Below are positions 31,717-40,522 of a stretch of DNA of 43,605 nt, piece after piece. The translations under genes and the position numbers were made by a program. Below the pieces are notes generated by a model, which saw only the letters and a list, made by a program, of their open reading frames with translations, was not told the origin of the DNA and did no database searches. Origin of the DNA: Actinomycetota bacterium. Lineage in GTDB: Bacteria > Actinomycetota > Acidimicrobiia > Acidimicrobiales > Ilumatobacteraceae. The stretch covers positions 1 to 43,605 of the forward strand of contig SYNW01000032.1 of NCBI GenBank assembly GCA_005805045.1, in the 5' to 3' direction. Position 1 is the stretch's first letter, and every line of letters begins with the position of its first letter.

Positions 31717-33372
31717 CTAACCGGAATACTTGTTCGTGATCGGTAAACGGCGATCCTTGCCGAAGGCCTTGGTGCTGATGCGCACACCTGGCGCTCCTTG
31801 ACGGCGTTTGTATTCGTTCATGTCCACGAGTCGTGCGACGCGCTTTACAAGGGCCGGATCGTGACCGAGTGCAATAATCTCACGAGCCGTTTTGTCCTGC
31901 TCGACATACAACTCGAGTATCTGATCCAACAATTCATACGGCGGCAGACTCTGATCGTCGCGTTGGTCTGGTCGCAACTCAGCCGACGGAGCCTTTTGCA
32001 AAGTTGATTGCGGAATCACATCGTGAGAACTTTGCTGATTGACATACGCACAAATCTCGTAAACCTTGGATTTAAACAGGTCTTTAATCACCGCATAACC
32101 GCCCACCGAATCTCCGTACAAAGTGAAATAGCCGACCGCAGTTTCACTCTTGTTGCCGGTTGTCAAAACCATCCACCCAAATTTGTTGGAAAGCGCCATC
32201 AAAGTTGTACCTCGAACTCTGCTCTGCAGGTTCTCTTCGGTTAAATCTGCCTTGCGACCATCGAAACTTGGCTCAAGCGACTTGAGGTATGCGCTAAAAG
32301 CCGGCTCAATCGAAATTGTTTGAATATCTATTCCTAAGTTTCGTGCCAACAACTCGGCATCAGAAATTGAACCCTCCGATGAATATCTAGACGGCATAGC
32401 GACGCCGTGGACGTGTTCAGAACCAAGTGCCTGGGTCGCAATCGTGGCGACCAAAGCCGAATCAACCCCGCCTGACAAAGCAATTACGACATCTGTGAAG
32501 CCATTTTTCTGCACATAATCTCGCGTACCTAAGACGAGTGCGGCAAAAATCTGTGCGTCCTCGTCGAGGGGCTCGGCAATTTGACCACGCGACTGTTGTG
32601 GTGCCGGCGCCGACTTCGACTTTGGTAATACCAAATCACAAATCAACAACTCTTCGACAAACTGTGCCGCAGAAGCGACAAGCGTGCCGTCCGAGGCCAA
32701 GACCATTGAGCCACCGTCGAACACGAGTTCATCTTGCCCACCGACTTGGTTGACATAGGCAACCACGCACTCACCATCACGCGCACGCGAACTTAACATT
32801 TCTCGGCGCGAACCAATTTTGCCCGCATGAAAAGGTGAACCGTTGATATTCAAATTCAATACGGCACCCAAGGACGCCTGCACCGAAACTGGGCCCGATG
32901 GGCTCCAGATGTCCTCACAGATCGTTACGCCGACACAGGCACCTTTGATCGTGAATAAGGGATTATGAACCCCCGGGGTGAAATATCTCTGCTCGTCAAA
33001 AACGTCGTAGTTGGGCAGGAGGTGTTTTCGATATACACCAATTATTTTCCCGTTCTGACAAACCGCGGCGGCATTGTAAATTTTGTCTGTACCTTTTTCA
33101 CTCTCGACGAAACCAACGACAGCAACCGTCTCACCTACGGCTTTTAACATTTCTGCCAGAACCAATTGGTTCTCGGATACGAATCCATCTTTTAAAACGA
33201 GGTCTTCGGGCGGATACCCGGTAATTGACAATTCGGGAAATGCCACCACATCGCAACCGGCGACCACTGCCTGGTTATAAAAGTCGAGGATTTTCGTTGC
33301 ATTGGTTGCCAACGAACCCACGATCGGGTTGATTTGGGCAAGACCAACGCGAATATCCACGAAATTCGGCAC
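31717..33372 (-). CDS. nadE: Glutamine-dependent NAD+ synthetase
   Basis: This 551-aa two-domain enzyme makes NAD+ from deamido-NAD+, ATP and glutamine. The N-terminal nitrilase-type glutaminase domain begins RVGLAQINPIVG and shows FPELSITGYPPEDLV (Glu) and VGVTICEDIW (Cys); the C-terminal synthetase domain has the P-loop-like SGGVDSALVATIA. GTG at 33372 is chosen; TAGCCT six bases upstream fits a leaderless promoter. It is divergent from the type II glutamine synthetase gene. Confidence 0.96.
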   Translation of the reverse strand: MPNFVDIRVGLAQINPIVGSLATNATKILDFYNQAVVAGCDVVAFPELSITGYPPEDLVLKDGFVSENQLVLAEMLKAVGETVAVVGFVESEKGTDKIYNAAAVCQNGKIIGVYRKHLLPNYDVFDEQRYFTPGVHNPLFTIKGACVGVTICEDIWSPSGPVSVQASLGAVLNLNINGSPFHAGKIGSRREMLSSRARDGECVVAYVNQVGGQDELVFDGGSMVLASDGTLVASAAQFVEELLICDLVLPKSKSAPAPQQSRGQIAEPLDEDAQIFAALVLGTRDYVQKNGFTDVVIALSGGVDSALVATIATQALGSEHVHGVAMPSRYSSEGSISDAELLARNLGIDIQTISIEPAFSAYLKSLEPSFDGRKADLTEENLQSRVRGTTLMALSNKFGWMVLTTGNKSETAVGYFTLYGDSVGGYAVIKDLFKSKVYEICAYVNQQSSHDVIPQSTLQKAPSAELRPDQRDDQSLPPYELLDQILELYVEQDKTAREIIALGHDPALVKRVARLVDMNEYKRRQGAPGVRISTKAFGKDRRLPITNKYSG

Positions 33373-33378
33373 GATTTC

Positions 33379-33384
33379 AGGCTA
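33379..33384 (-). promoter_or_regulatory. Candidate -10 box of a leaderless promoter (nadE)
   Basis: TAGCCT on the minus strand lies exactly six bases before GTG 33372. Confidence 0.45.
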
Positions 33385-33407
33385 TCTAGACAAAACTTCA
33401 CACGCCG

Positions 33408-33434
33408 TTTACACACGGGCAACGGCTGAGAAAC
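33408..33434 (+). promoter_or_regulatory. Candidate GlnR box upstream of glnII
   Basis: Three pentamers TTTAC, GCAAC and GAAAC are spaced by exactly six bases each, giving the 11-bp period of the actinobacterial GlnR box (gTnAC-n6-GaAAC repeats). Individual pentamers match four or five of five positions. The site is 66-92 nt before the glnII ATG. Confidence 0.5.
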
Positions 33435-33499
33435 GCCGATCGGCAAAACTGGTGGGTATCAATTCGCTAAAGGGCGAATTTTCGATGAAGGGAAATTTA

Positions 33500-34549
33500 A
33501 TGGCATATCAGGCTGAGTACATCTGGGTTGACGGCGTTACACCAACACCGACGTTGCGTTCAAAAACGAAGATCATCGAGAGTGGTAGCAAAGCTCTTCC
33601 AATTTGGGGCTTCGACGGTTCATCGACGAGTCAAGCAACTGGCGAAGCATCGGACTGTATTTTGAATCCAGTCTTTAGTTGCAAAGATCCGATTCGTGGC
33701 GGAAAGAACATTCTCGTGATGTGCGAAGTCATGGTCGCGTCCACCGGCAAACCGCACCCGACAAACACACGGGCACGTTGCGCAGAAACCGCCAAACGTT
33801 ACGCCGATGAAAAAATGATTTACGGCATCGAGCAGGAGTACACGATGATGCGTCTAAATGGTCGACCATTCGGTTTTCCAGAACTTTCGGGCGAGCCGGC
33901 ACCTCAGGGGCCGTACTACTGCGGTGTCGGCGCGGGTCGAGTAATGGGTCGCGAAATCGTAGAGATCCATACCGAGATGTGTCTGGACGCTGGTCTACAT
34001 ATATCGGGCACAAACGCCGAGGTAATGCCCGGCCAATGGGAGTTTCAAATCGGCCCAGTCGATGCTCTTAAAGTCAGCGATGAATTGCACGTTGCTCGAT
34101 GGTTGTTGCATCGAGTCGCCGAAGACTACGACGTAGTTATTTCACTCGACGCAAAACCACAAAAAGGAGACTGGAACGGCGCTGGCTGTCACACCAACTT
34201 CTCGACAAAGGCAATGCGCTCGAATTACAAAGCAATCGACGACGCGTGCAAAGCACTGGGTAAAAGAATCAACGAACACGTCAGCAACTACGGTCACGAC
34301 ATTGAAAGTCGCCTCACCGGCAAGCATGAGACGGCGCCGTACAATAAATTCACTTATGGCGTTTCAAACCGTGGAGCATCGGTTCGAATACCATGGCAAG
34401 TTGCTCGCGATCAAAAGGGTTACGCAGAAGATCGTCGACCAAACGCGAACATGGATCCGTATATCGTCACCCAACTGATTCTTGAAACAGTTTGCGGACA
34501 GTCCTCGCCGAAGAAAAGTGCCAGCAAGAAGAAGGCAAAAAAGAAGTAG
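33500..34549 (+). CDS. glnII: Glutamine synthetase, type II (eukaryote-like)
   Basis: This 349-aa enzyme joins ammonia to glutamate with ATP. It belongs to the short GSII family: AEYIWVDGVTPTPTLRSKTK at the start, GFDGSSTSQA, EQEYTMM with the metal-binding Glu, NGAGCHTNFSTKAMR and NRGASVRIP. ATG 33500 is chosen since AAGGGA lies six bases upstream and family members start MA-x-AEYIW; the ATG at 33485 adds five residues. The C-terminus carries a lysine-rich tail (eight Lys in the last twelve residues), not part of the catalytic fold. It heads a gln cluster. Confidence 0.95.
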   Translation: MAYQAEYIWVDGVTPTPTLRSKTKIIESGSKALPIWGFDGSSTSQATGEASDCILNPVFSCKDPIRGGKNILVMCEVMVASTGKPHPTNTRARCAETAKRYADEKMIYGIEQEYTMMRLNGRPFGFPELSGEPAPQGPYYCGVGAGRVMGREIVEIHTEMCLDAGLHISGTNAEVMPGQWEFQIGPVDALKVSDELHVARWLLHRVAEDYDVVISLDAKPQKGDWNGAGCHTNFSTKAMRSNYKAIDDACKALGKRINEHVSNYGHDIESRLTGKHETAPYNKFTYGVSNRGASVRIPWQVARDQKGYAEDRRPNANMDPYIVTQLILETVCGQSSPKKSASKKKAKKK

Positions 34550-34583
34550 CCATACACGATAAATCACCAGAAAATCCATAGTC

Positions 34584-34625
34584 CTGCCGCCGTAACCCGA
34601 GTGAAACTCGCAGTTGCGGCGGCAG
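34584..34625 (+). repeat. Inverted repeat in the glnII-glnA2 spacer
   Basis: A 13-bp stem (34584-34596 with 34613-34625, one G-T pair) encloses an inner 5-bp stem (34598-34602 with 34606-34610) and a GAA loop. No T run follows, so it is a weak candidate terminator. It contains the GlnR-box-like site, so it may be mainly an operator or an mRNA structure. Confidence 0.5.
34592..34607 (+). promoter_or_regulatory. Candidate GlnR box upstream of the GlnA2-like gene
   Basis: GTAAC, six bases, GAAAC is a perfect match to the two-pentamer GlnR box gTnAC-n6-GaAAC, 56-71 nt before the ATG. A near copy of CCGAGTGAAAC (CCGAGCGAAAC) recurs at 34642-34652. Confidence 0.55.
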
Positions 34626-34662
34626 ACTGTATTCGTGCGATCCGAGCGAAACGAGCGTTGAG

Positions 34663-36000
34663 ATGATTGAGCAACAACGTGACTATGTGCTTCGCACCGT
34701 TGAAGAACGGGGAATCCGCCTGGTGCGTCTGTGGTTCACCGATGTGCTCGGAAACCTCAAGAGTTTCGCCATCAGTCCAGCCGAAATGGAAAATGCGCTC
34801 AACGACGGCATGATTTTTGACGGGTCGGCAATTGACGGTTTCAGTCGGATTCAAGAAAGTGACGTGCTGGCTTTACCCGATGCGAACACTTTTGAGGTCT
34901 TGCCATGGGTCGACCCCAAGGGCGCCGAGGCGAGGGTGTTTTGTGATGTCGCCAAACTTGACGGCACTCCATTTGATGGTGACCCGCGACAGGTTTTGCG
35001 CCGCAACTTGAACACTGCGAGAGAACTCGGCTATCAATTTTATGTCGCTCCAGACATTGAATACTTTTACTTTGATCCGCCAGCGGTTGATACACGACCG
35101 GTTCCACTGGACGAAGGTGGATTCTTCGACTTGACGAGCACCGATATCACAAGTTCGTTGCGCAAAGAAACAATCCGCACGCTCGAGACGATGAGCATCC
35201 CGGTTGAATATAGTTTCCACGAAGACTCACCCAGCCAACACGAGATCGATCTTCGACATACCGATGCCCTCACAATGGCTGACAGTGTGATGACATTCCG
35301 TCTCGTCGTCAAAGAAATCGCGGCGTTGCACAGTGTGCACGCAACATTTATGCCCAAACCACTTGAAGGCGTGCAGGGTTCTGGCATGCATCTGCATCTC
35401 ACCTTGTTCAAAGACGAACAAAACGCGTTTCATGATGCCAGCGACCCATATAACTTGTCGGTGACGGCCAAACAGTTCATGGCCGGACTATTGCGTCATG
35501 CCGCAGAAATAACCGCGGTAACGAACCAGAACATAAATAGTTACAAGCGTCTGGTGCCGGGCTTCGAAGCGCCTGTGCATATTTCGTGGGCACGCAACAA
35601 TCGAAGTGGTCTTATCCGTGTGCCAGTTCAAAAACGAAACAGCGATCAAACAACCCGTATTGAATACAGATCTCCCGACCCAGCGTGCAACCCTTACCTC
35701 GCATTCTCGGTGATTCTTGCCGCTGGTTTACGCGGCATTCGAGAGGGCTACGAACTTCCGCCAGAAGCAGATTCAAACCTTTTTGAAATGGGTGACGACA
35801 TGCTTGCGAAACTTGGTATCGAGCAGCTTCCTCAATCTATGTCCGACGCATTGCGGGTCATGGAGCGCTCGGAACTCGTCGCAGAGGCACTTGGTGAGCA
35901 CATCTTTGAATGGTTCTTGCGCAATAAACGTGCCGAGTGGCGCGGCTACAAAACTCACATCAGTCAATACGAACTCAATCGCTACCTGCGTTCACTCTGA
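34663..36000 (+). CDS. glnA2: Glutamine synthetase, type I, GlnA2-like
   Basis: This 445-aa enzyme is a type I glutamine synthetase. Visible signatures are RLWFTDVLGNLKSFAI near the start, FDGSAIDGF, EYFYFD, SGMHLHLTLF (ATP/Glu region) and FEAPVHISWA. The start and length resemble mycobacterial GlnA2 rather than the longer adenylylated GlnA1, and no clear NLYDLP adenylylation loop is seen. It may act in ammonia assimilation or on other amines as some GlnA paralogues do. It sits between the type II enzyme and the GlnR-like gene, eight bases before the latter. Confidence 0.92.
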   Translation: MIEQQRDYVLRTVEERGIRLVRLWFTDVLGNLKSFAISPAEMENALNDGMIFDGSAIDGFSRIQESDVLALPDANTFEVLPWVDPKGAEARVFCDVAKLDGTPFDGDPRQVLRRNLNTARELGYQFYVAPDIEYFYFDPPAVDTRPVPLDEGGFFDLTSTDITSSLRKETIRTLETMSIPVEYSFHEDSPSQHEIDLRHTDALTMADSVMTFRLVVKEIAALHSVHATFMPKPLEGVQGSGMHLHLTLFKDEQNAFHDASDPYNLSVTAKQFMAGLLRHAAEITAVTNQNINSYKRLVPGFEAPVHISWARNNRSGLIRVPVQKRNSDQTTRIEYRSPDPACNPYLAFSVILAAGLRGIREGYELPPEADSNLFEMGDDMLAKLGIEQLPQSMSDALRVMERSELVAEALGEHIFEWFLRNKRAEWRGYKTHISQYELNRYLRSL

Positions 36001-36008
36001 GCGAAACG

Positions 36009-36701
36009 ATGAAAAACGAACAAGACCGATTGCTCGCAGTGTTTCCTGATCCGGCGCCAATTGATGTCGCACGAACCCTCGATTTGTCGGGCTATTCGTG
36101 GAAAGCGGTCAAGTCGAACGATGTACTTGACAAACTCGAGCCAACTCCCGGCTGGGCAGGTGCCGTGGTCGACTGCAGCCAAGACCCCGAGTCGGCATGG
36201 GCAATTTGTCGGTCTTTGCGCCGCCGCGAAAATTCGGTCAGCCGCGTGATCGTGCTCGTCAGCGGCGCACAACTTGCAGATCTTGAAATGCGTGAAGATC
36301 TCTTTGACGACTTCTGTCTTGCGCCGGTTCACCCACGCGAACTTGACTCACGGTTGCGACACTTGTTTTATAGCGAGTTGTCGGTTTCACGCGAATCACT
36401 GATTGAGTACGGCGGTTTGAGCCTCAACACCGATACTTATCAAGCATCATTCGGTGGCACACCTCTTGATCTGACCTACATGGAATACGAACTACTGAAG
36501 TTCTTGGCGCAAAACCCCGGCAAAGTTTTCAGCCGCGAAGTATTGCTGTCTCGCGTCTGGGGCTACGAGTACTACGGCGGTGCTAGAACAGTCGATGTGC
36601 ATATTCGTCGTCTACGCGCAAAACTCGGCGAAGAACATGCCAACTTGATTGAGACAGTTCGCAGTGTCGGCTATCGCTTTGGTCAATCTAAGTGGAGCTG
36701 A
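36009..36701 (+). CDS. glnR: GlnR-like OmpR-family nitrogen regulator
   Basis: This 230-aa protein has a degenerate receiver-like N-terminal domain (D55 in AVVDC is the only acceptor-like Asp) and an OmpR-type winged helix. The C-terminal half, from about 135, is very close to my memory of Streptomyces GlnR: LDLTYMEYELLKFLAQNPGK, WGYEYYGGARTVDVHIRRLR and GYRF. GlnR is an orphan regulator that activates ammonium assimilation under nitrogen limitation. Its position next to two glutamine synthetase genes with GlnR-box-like sites supports the name. ATG 36009 is chosen; the upstream frame lies inside glnA2. Confidence 0.85.
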   Translation: MKNEQDRLLAVFPDPAPIDVARTLDLSGYSWKAVKSNDVLDKLEPTPGWAGAVVDCSQDPESAWAICRSLRRRENSVSRVIVLVSGAQLADLEMREDLFDDFCLAPVHPRELDSRLRHLFYSELSVSRESLIEYGGLSLNTDTYQASFGGTPLDLTYMEYELLKFLAQNPGKVFSREVLLSRVWGYEYYGGARTVDVHIRRLRAKLGEEHANLIETVRSVGYRFGQSKWS

Positions 36702-36708
36702 TGCGCTC

Positions 36709-39000
36709 GTGACCGAACAGGCCCTCGAGACGAAAATTGATTTGAGCCTTTCGGGCATGTCATGCAACGCATGCGCAATGACAATCGAAAAAGGCTTGAA
36801 CAAAATTTCTGGAGTTAATGCAACCGTCAACTATGCAACAGAGTCGGCTCGAGTCAACTTTTCAAGCGAACTTACGAACACAGATGCCCTGATCCAAACA
36901 GTCAAGTCGCTTGGCTACAGCGCTCGACTCCTCGAAAACACGACTGCCGAAATGCTCGATGCAGAAGTTGACGAAAGAGTTGCGATGTTGCTAACCCGAC
37001 TAACTGTTTCGGCGTTTTTCTCGATACCGGTGGTGTTGATTTCAATGATCGCCAGCCTGCAATTCAAAAATTGGCAATGGCTCGCCTTGTTTCTCAGCGC
37101 GCCGGTGGTTACTTGGGGGGCGTGGCCATTTCATCGGGCGGCTCTGATGAATGCGCGACATCGCGCAACGACGATGGACACCTTGATCTCGATCGGCGTA
37201 TTTGCCTCAACCGCTTGGTCAATTTGGACAATTGTCTGGGGTGACGCGGTTGATCACATTTACCGTGGCTCATCACACGAGATGAGCATGACCGGCATGA
37301 TGAAGTCGGGTGACAGTACTCATATCTATTTGGAGGTGGCTGTCGCTGTAACTGCGTTCTTGCTGGCTGGTAGATATTTCGAGGCCCGCGCGAAAAATCG
37401 TGCGAGCGATGCGTTGCGTTCATTACTCGCACTCAACGCGAGAACCGCGACAGTTCTTCGAGATTCGCAAGAACTCCTGATCGACGCCTCGCTGGTGCGT
37501 GTCGATGATCTGATGGTCGTGCGACCAGGAGAAATTATTCCGGCTGATGGCGTCGTCGTTGAAGGCAACTCATCACTTGATTTATCCGCGTTGACAGGCG
37601 AAAGCGTGCCGACCGATGTGGCGCCAGGCGGTGCAGTCACGGGCACGACCGTCAACATCACTGGTCGTCTGATCGTGCGCGCGACTCGTGTTGGTGCCGA
37701 GACTACATTCGCTCAAATCACGCGGCTTGTACGCGACGCACAAACCACGAAAGCACCGGTGCAACGACTTGCCGATCGCGTCAGCGGAGTCTTCGTGCCG
37801 ACAGTTATCGGTCTTTCAATAGTAACTTTCCTCGGCTGGTTTTTTCTCGGAGACTCGACTACTCAGGCGTTCACTGCCGCAGTGGCAGTTTTGATCATCG
37901 CCTGCCCCTGTGCACTCGGGCTTGCAACGCCGACCGCGCTGATGGTCGGCAGTGGACGTGCCGCCCAAATGGGCATCGTCATTAAAGGTGTCGACGTTTT
38001 GCAAAGCACTCGTCGAATTGACACGGTTGTATTCGACAAAACTGGGACGATCACCACAGGAATAATGCAGTTGATTGACGTATCGTTTGCGCCAGGTGCA
38101 GATCGACGCGAGGTGCTCAAGTTCGCTGGGGCTGTTGAACATGCGAGCGAACATCCAGTTGCTCGGGCAATCGCTGCAGCCGCGCGCAAAGAGCTGGGCG
38201 CTTTGCCTGATGTCAGCGATTTTGTTTCATCGCCCGGTATGGGCACATCAGGAATCGTCGAGTCACAAAAAGTAATGGTTGGCCGTGAATCTTTGTTCAG
38301 CACGTCGCTTGTGGTTGTGCCTGCAGATTTGCGTGATGCCCTTGCCCGGGCAAGGCGTGCTGGAAATACGGCCGTGCTCGTCGCTATTGGCGGTCTTGTC
38401 AAAGGCGTTTGTGTCGTCGCCGACCAACCCAAATCAACGAGTGCTCAAGCAATCACCGAACTTGACAAACTTGGGTTGCGCTCGGTTCTACTGACCGGGG
38501 ACAACGACTCGACGGCAACGGCCATTGCGATTCAAGTCGGGATCAAAAATGACGAACAACATGTCATCGCAGGAGTTCTGCCCAACGAAAAAGTTCGCGT
38601 GGTCGCCGATCTACAACAACGTGGTTATGCCGTGGCGATGGTCGGTGACGGGGTCAATGATGCGGCCGCTCTTGCACAGGCTGATGTTGGCATCGCCATG
38701 GGCACCGGCACGGACGTGGCAATGAACGCCAGCGACCTAACAATCGTCAGCGGTGATTTGCGACTGGTCGCCGATGCGATTTTGCTTTCACGAGCCACTT
38801 TGCGCACGATCACGGCCAATGTCTTTTGGGCATTCGCTTACAACACGGCGGCGATTCCATTGGCCGCGCTCGGTTATCTCAACCCGATGTGGGCTGGGTT
38901 GGCAATGGCACTCTCAAGTATTTTCGTTGTCACCAATAGTTTGCGGTTGCGAAAGACAAAACTCACGCCAAACACCGCGTTCGTGCACGCAACTCGCTGA
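36709..39000 (+). CDS. Copper-type P1B ATPase
   Basis: This 763-aa heavy-metal ATPase pumps a soft metal ion, probably Cu(I), out of the cytoplasm. An N-terminal metal-binding domain has GMSCNAC (C19, C22); then TGE at 297-299, the transmembrane CPC at 399-401, the phosphorylated DKTGT at 443-447, SEHPVA and GDGVNDAAAL. An outer loop at about 183-206 is rich in Met and His (HEMSMTGMM). GTG 36709 is chosen; the longer ATG frame begins inside glnR. The end overlaps the convergent HTH gene by 38 nt. Its link to the nitrogen genes is probably only read-through. Confidence 0.93.
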   Translation: MTEQALETKIDLSLSGMSCNACAMTIEKGLNKISGVNATVNYATESARVNFSSELTNTDALIQTVKSLGYSARLLENTTAEMLDAEVDERVAMLLTRLTVSAFFSIPVVLISMIASLQFKNWQWLALFLSAPVVTWGAWPFHRAALMNARHRATTMDTLISIGVFASTAWSIWTIVWGDAVDHIYRGSSHEMSMTGMMKSGDSTHIYLEVAVAVTAFLLAGRYFEARAKNRASDALRSLLALNARTATVLRDSQELLIDASLVRVDDLMVVRPGEIIPADGVVVEGNSSLDLSALTGESVPTDVAPGGAVTGTTVNITGRLIVRATRVGAETTFAQITRLVRDAQTTKAPVQRLADRVSGVFVPTVIGLSIVTFLGWFFLGDSTTQAFTAAVAVLIIACPCALGLATPTALMVGSGRAAQMGIVIKGVDVLQSTRRIDTVVFDKTGTITTGIMQLIDVSFAPGADRREVLKFAGAVEHASEHPVARAIAAAARKELGALPDVSDFVSSPGMGTSGIVESQKVMVGRESLFSTSLVVVPADLRDALARARRAGNTAVLVAIGGLVKGVCVVADQPKSTSAQAITELDKLGLRSVLLTGDNDSTATAIAIQVGIKNDEQHVIAGVLPNEKVRVVADLQQRGYAVAMVGDGVNDAAALAQADVGIAMGTGTDVAMNASDLTIVSGDLRLVADAILLSRATLRTITANVFWAFAYNTAAIPLAALGYLNPMWAGLAMALSSIFVVTNSLRLRKTKLTPNTAFVHATR

Positions 39001-39757
39001 TTGCTTGCGCGCGCCAAGCGCGAGCTGTTCGTTCTGCGATGCCATAGTGCTTTGAAATCGTCGCCGCTGTTTGACCCTCGGCTACCGCACGCAAAACTTC
39101 GACATGTCGAGAATCTATTCCCTGAGCAATCGCCAAACTCAGCAAGTTTTCAAGGCTCACTCGTGGTTCAAAATCGTCGCTCTGTGGCGCGGCGACAATT
39201 TCACTGAGCAGTCTCGGCTCAACGGTGAAAATTTTGACTTTCTTGGAACGATTACCTTGTACGAACGCAAAATATTCGCTGTCCAGAACAAGATTTGAGG
39301 CGACTTTACTTGGGCGGCGATGCCATGGATATTGACGAATCACTGTCCATGCACTCGGCAAAACATCTGACATCGCGGCATCGACGCCTCCTTGCATGAT
39401 TTGCCCACGACGCCGGGCAATTGAAATCAACGGAGGCAATATTCTCTGTAAAACAATTCTCGCCGCAAGTTCGTCAGTTGACGCTCGCTTGACTAACAGC
39501 CAAAGATAACTGTCGCCTTGTGAATCATCGCGCGCAGTGTTGAAACCCGCACGGGTTAAAACTTGGTCGAGATTTTTGATTTTGTCGCCCGGTAATTTCC
39601 ACGAGTTGACAACATCAACTTCTTTGCGTCGCGAATTGATTAGTTCCCATTCTTTGATCAATTTCGCGACTGGGCTGTTGGGCCGCTGGGTCAACCCTGG
39701 GCTCCAGACCAATTGCGATGGATATTCCACTGATTGTTTTTTGTCGTTTCGAGTCAT
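38963..39757 (-). CDS. Orphan HTH protein of unknown function
   Basis: This 264-aa protein ends in a helix-turn-helix resembling sigma region 4 or LuxR/transposase-type HTH (LRAVAEGQTAATISKHYGIAERTARAWRAQAI at about 224-255; the core is ISKHYGIAERTARAWRAQ). The middle contains ILPPLISIARRRG and WTVIRQYPWHRRPSKVASNL, which recalls poorly described actinobacterial sigma-like proteins. I see no full sigma region 2. It overlaps the 3' end of the P-type ATPase gene on the opposite strand by 38 nt. Confidence 0.75.
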   Translation of the reverse strand: MTRNDKKQSVEYPSQLVWSPGLTQRPNSPVAKLIKEWELINSRRKEVDVVNSWKLPGDKIKNLDQVLTRAGFNTARDDSQGDSYLWLLVKRASTDELAARIVLQRILPPLISIARRRGQIMQGGVDAAMSDVLPSAWTVIRQYPWHRRPSKVASNLVLDSEYFAFVQGNRSKKVKIFTVEPRLLSEIVAAPQSDDFEPRVSLENLLSLAIAQGIDSRHVEVLRAVAEGQTAATISKHYGIAERTARAWRAQAISELRARTRCLA

Positions 39758-39849
39758 GCCCCAAATCGTTGAAACTTGACATCACCAAAACTCCGCCGCC
39801 AGAACTCACCGCAACTCTCACCAACAAAGATTTCTGCGGCCTTTTTGGG

Positions 39850-39855
39850 CATACT
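39850..39855 (+). promoter_or_regulatory. Candidate -10 box of a leaderless promoter (hydrolase gene)
   Basis: CATACT lies six bases before ATG 39862, near to the TANNNT spacing seen elsewhere in the window. Confidence 0.4.
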
Positions 39856-39861
39856 TGATGA

Positions 39862-40518
39862 ATGCGAATCACTTTGTCGTCAGGCACCCAATGCGAAATT
39901 GACAAATCGGTAAAAAATCCCGCAATGGGGCTGGTTATCGCACCCGACATCTTCGGATTGCGCCCGCTTTACGACGACCTCGTCAAAAAATTGGCCAATG
40001 ACTGGCGGTTTGCCGTTTGCGCAGTTGAACCGTTTCCCGGCCTAACTCTGGGTCCAGAAATCGAACCTCGGTTCACCGCTGTGCCATCTTTGAGCGATGA
40101 GAATCACCTGCGAGATTTGACCGAGGCAGCAGACTCACTCGAAACTCCAGAGGTTGGGTTGATCGGCTTTTGTATGGGTGGGATGTACTGCTTTAAATCT
40201 GCACGGTCTGCAAGATTCAAAAAAATCGTCTCTTTCTATGGAATGATAAAAATTCCCGGTGCTTGGCAAAGCCAAACGCAAGGTGAACCACTTGACTATT
40301 TAAAAATCGGCCACGCCGATCGCGTACTTGCAATCATTGGCGGCAAAGATAACTACACGCCACCCGCGGATGTTGCCGAGTTGATTCAACTCAAGGTGCA
40401 CACGAAGATTTATCCAGATGCCGAACATGCCTTTGCGCATGATTCATCACGACCAGTTCATCGTGCGCAAGACGCAGCCGATGCGTTCAGCCGAGCCCAC
40501 TCGTGGCTCGTAAATTAA
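39862..40518 (+). CDS. Dienelactone hydrolase family protein
   Basis: This 218-aa alpha/beta hydrolase has the cysteine nucleophile C104 in GFCMGG, D163 in GGKDNYTP and H189 in DAEHAFAHD, the dienelactone hydrolase triad. Many such proteins act on unknown esters or lactones, so a role in aromatic degradation is not implied. It is divergent from the HTH gene and converges with the Crp/Fnr-type gene, four bases apart. Confidence 0.9.
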   Translation: MRITLSSGTQCEIDKSVKNPAMGLVIAPDIFGLRPLYDDLVKKLANDWRFAVCAVEPFPGLTLGPEIEPRFTAVPSLSDENHLRDLTEAADSLETPEVGLIGFCMGGMYCFKSARSARFKKIVSFYGMIKIPGAWQSQTQGEPLDYLKIGHADRVLAIIGGKDNYTPPADVAELIQLKVHTKIYPDAEHAFAHDSSRPVHRAQDAADAFSRAHSWLVN

Positions 40519-40522
40519 TCTG

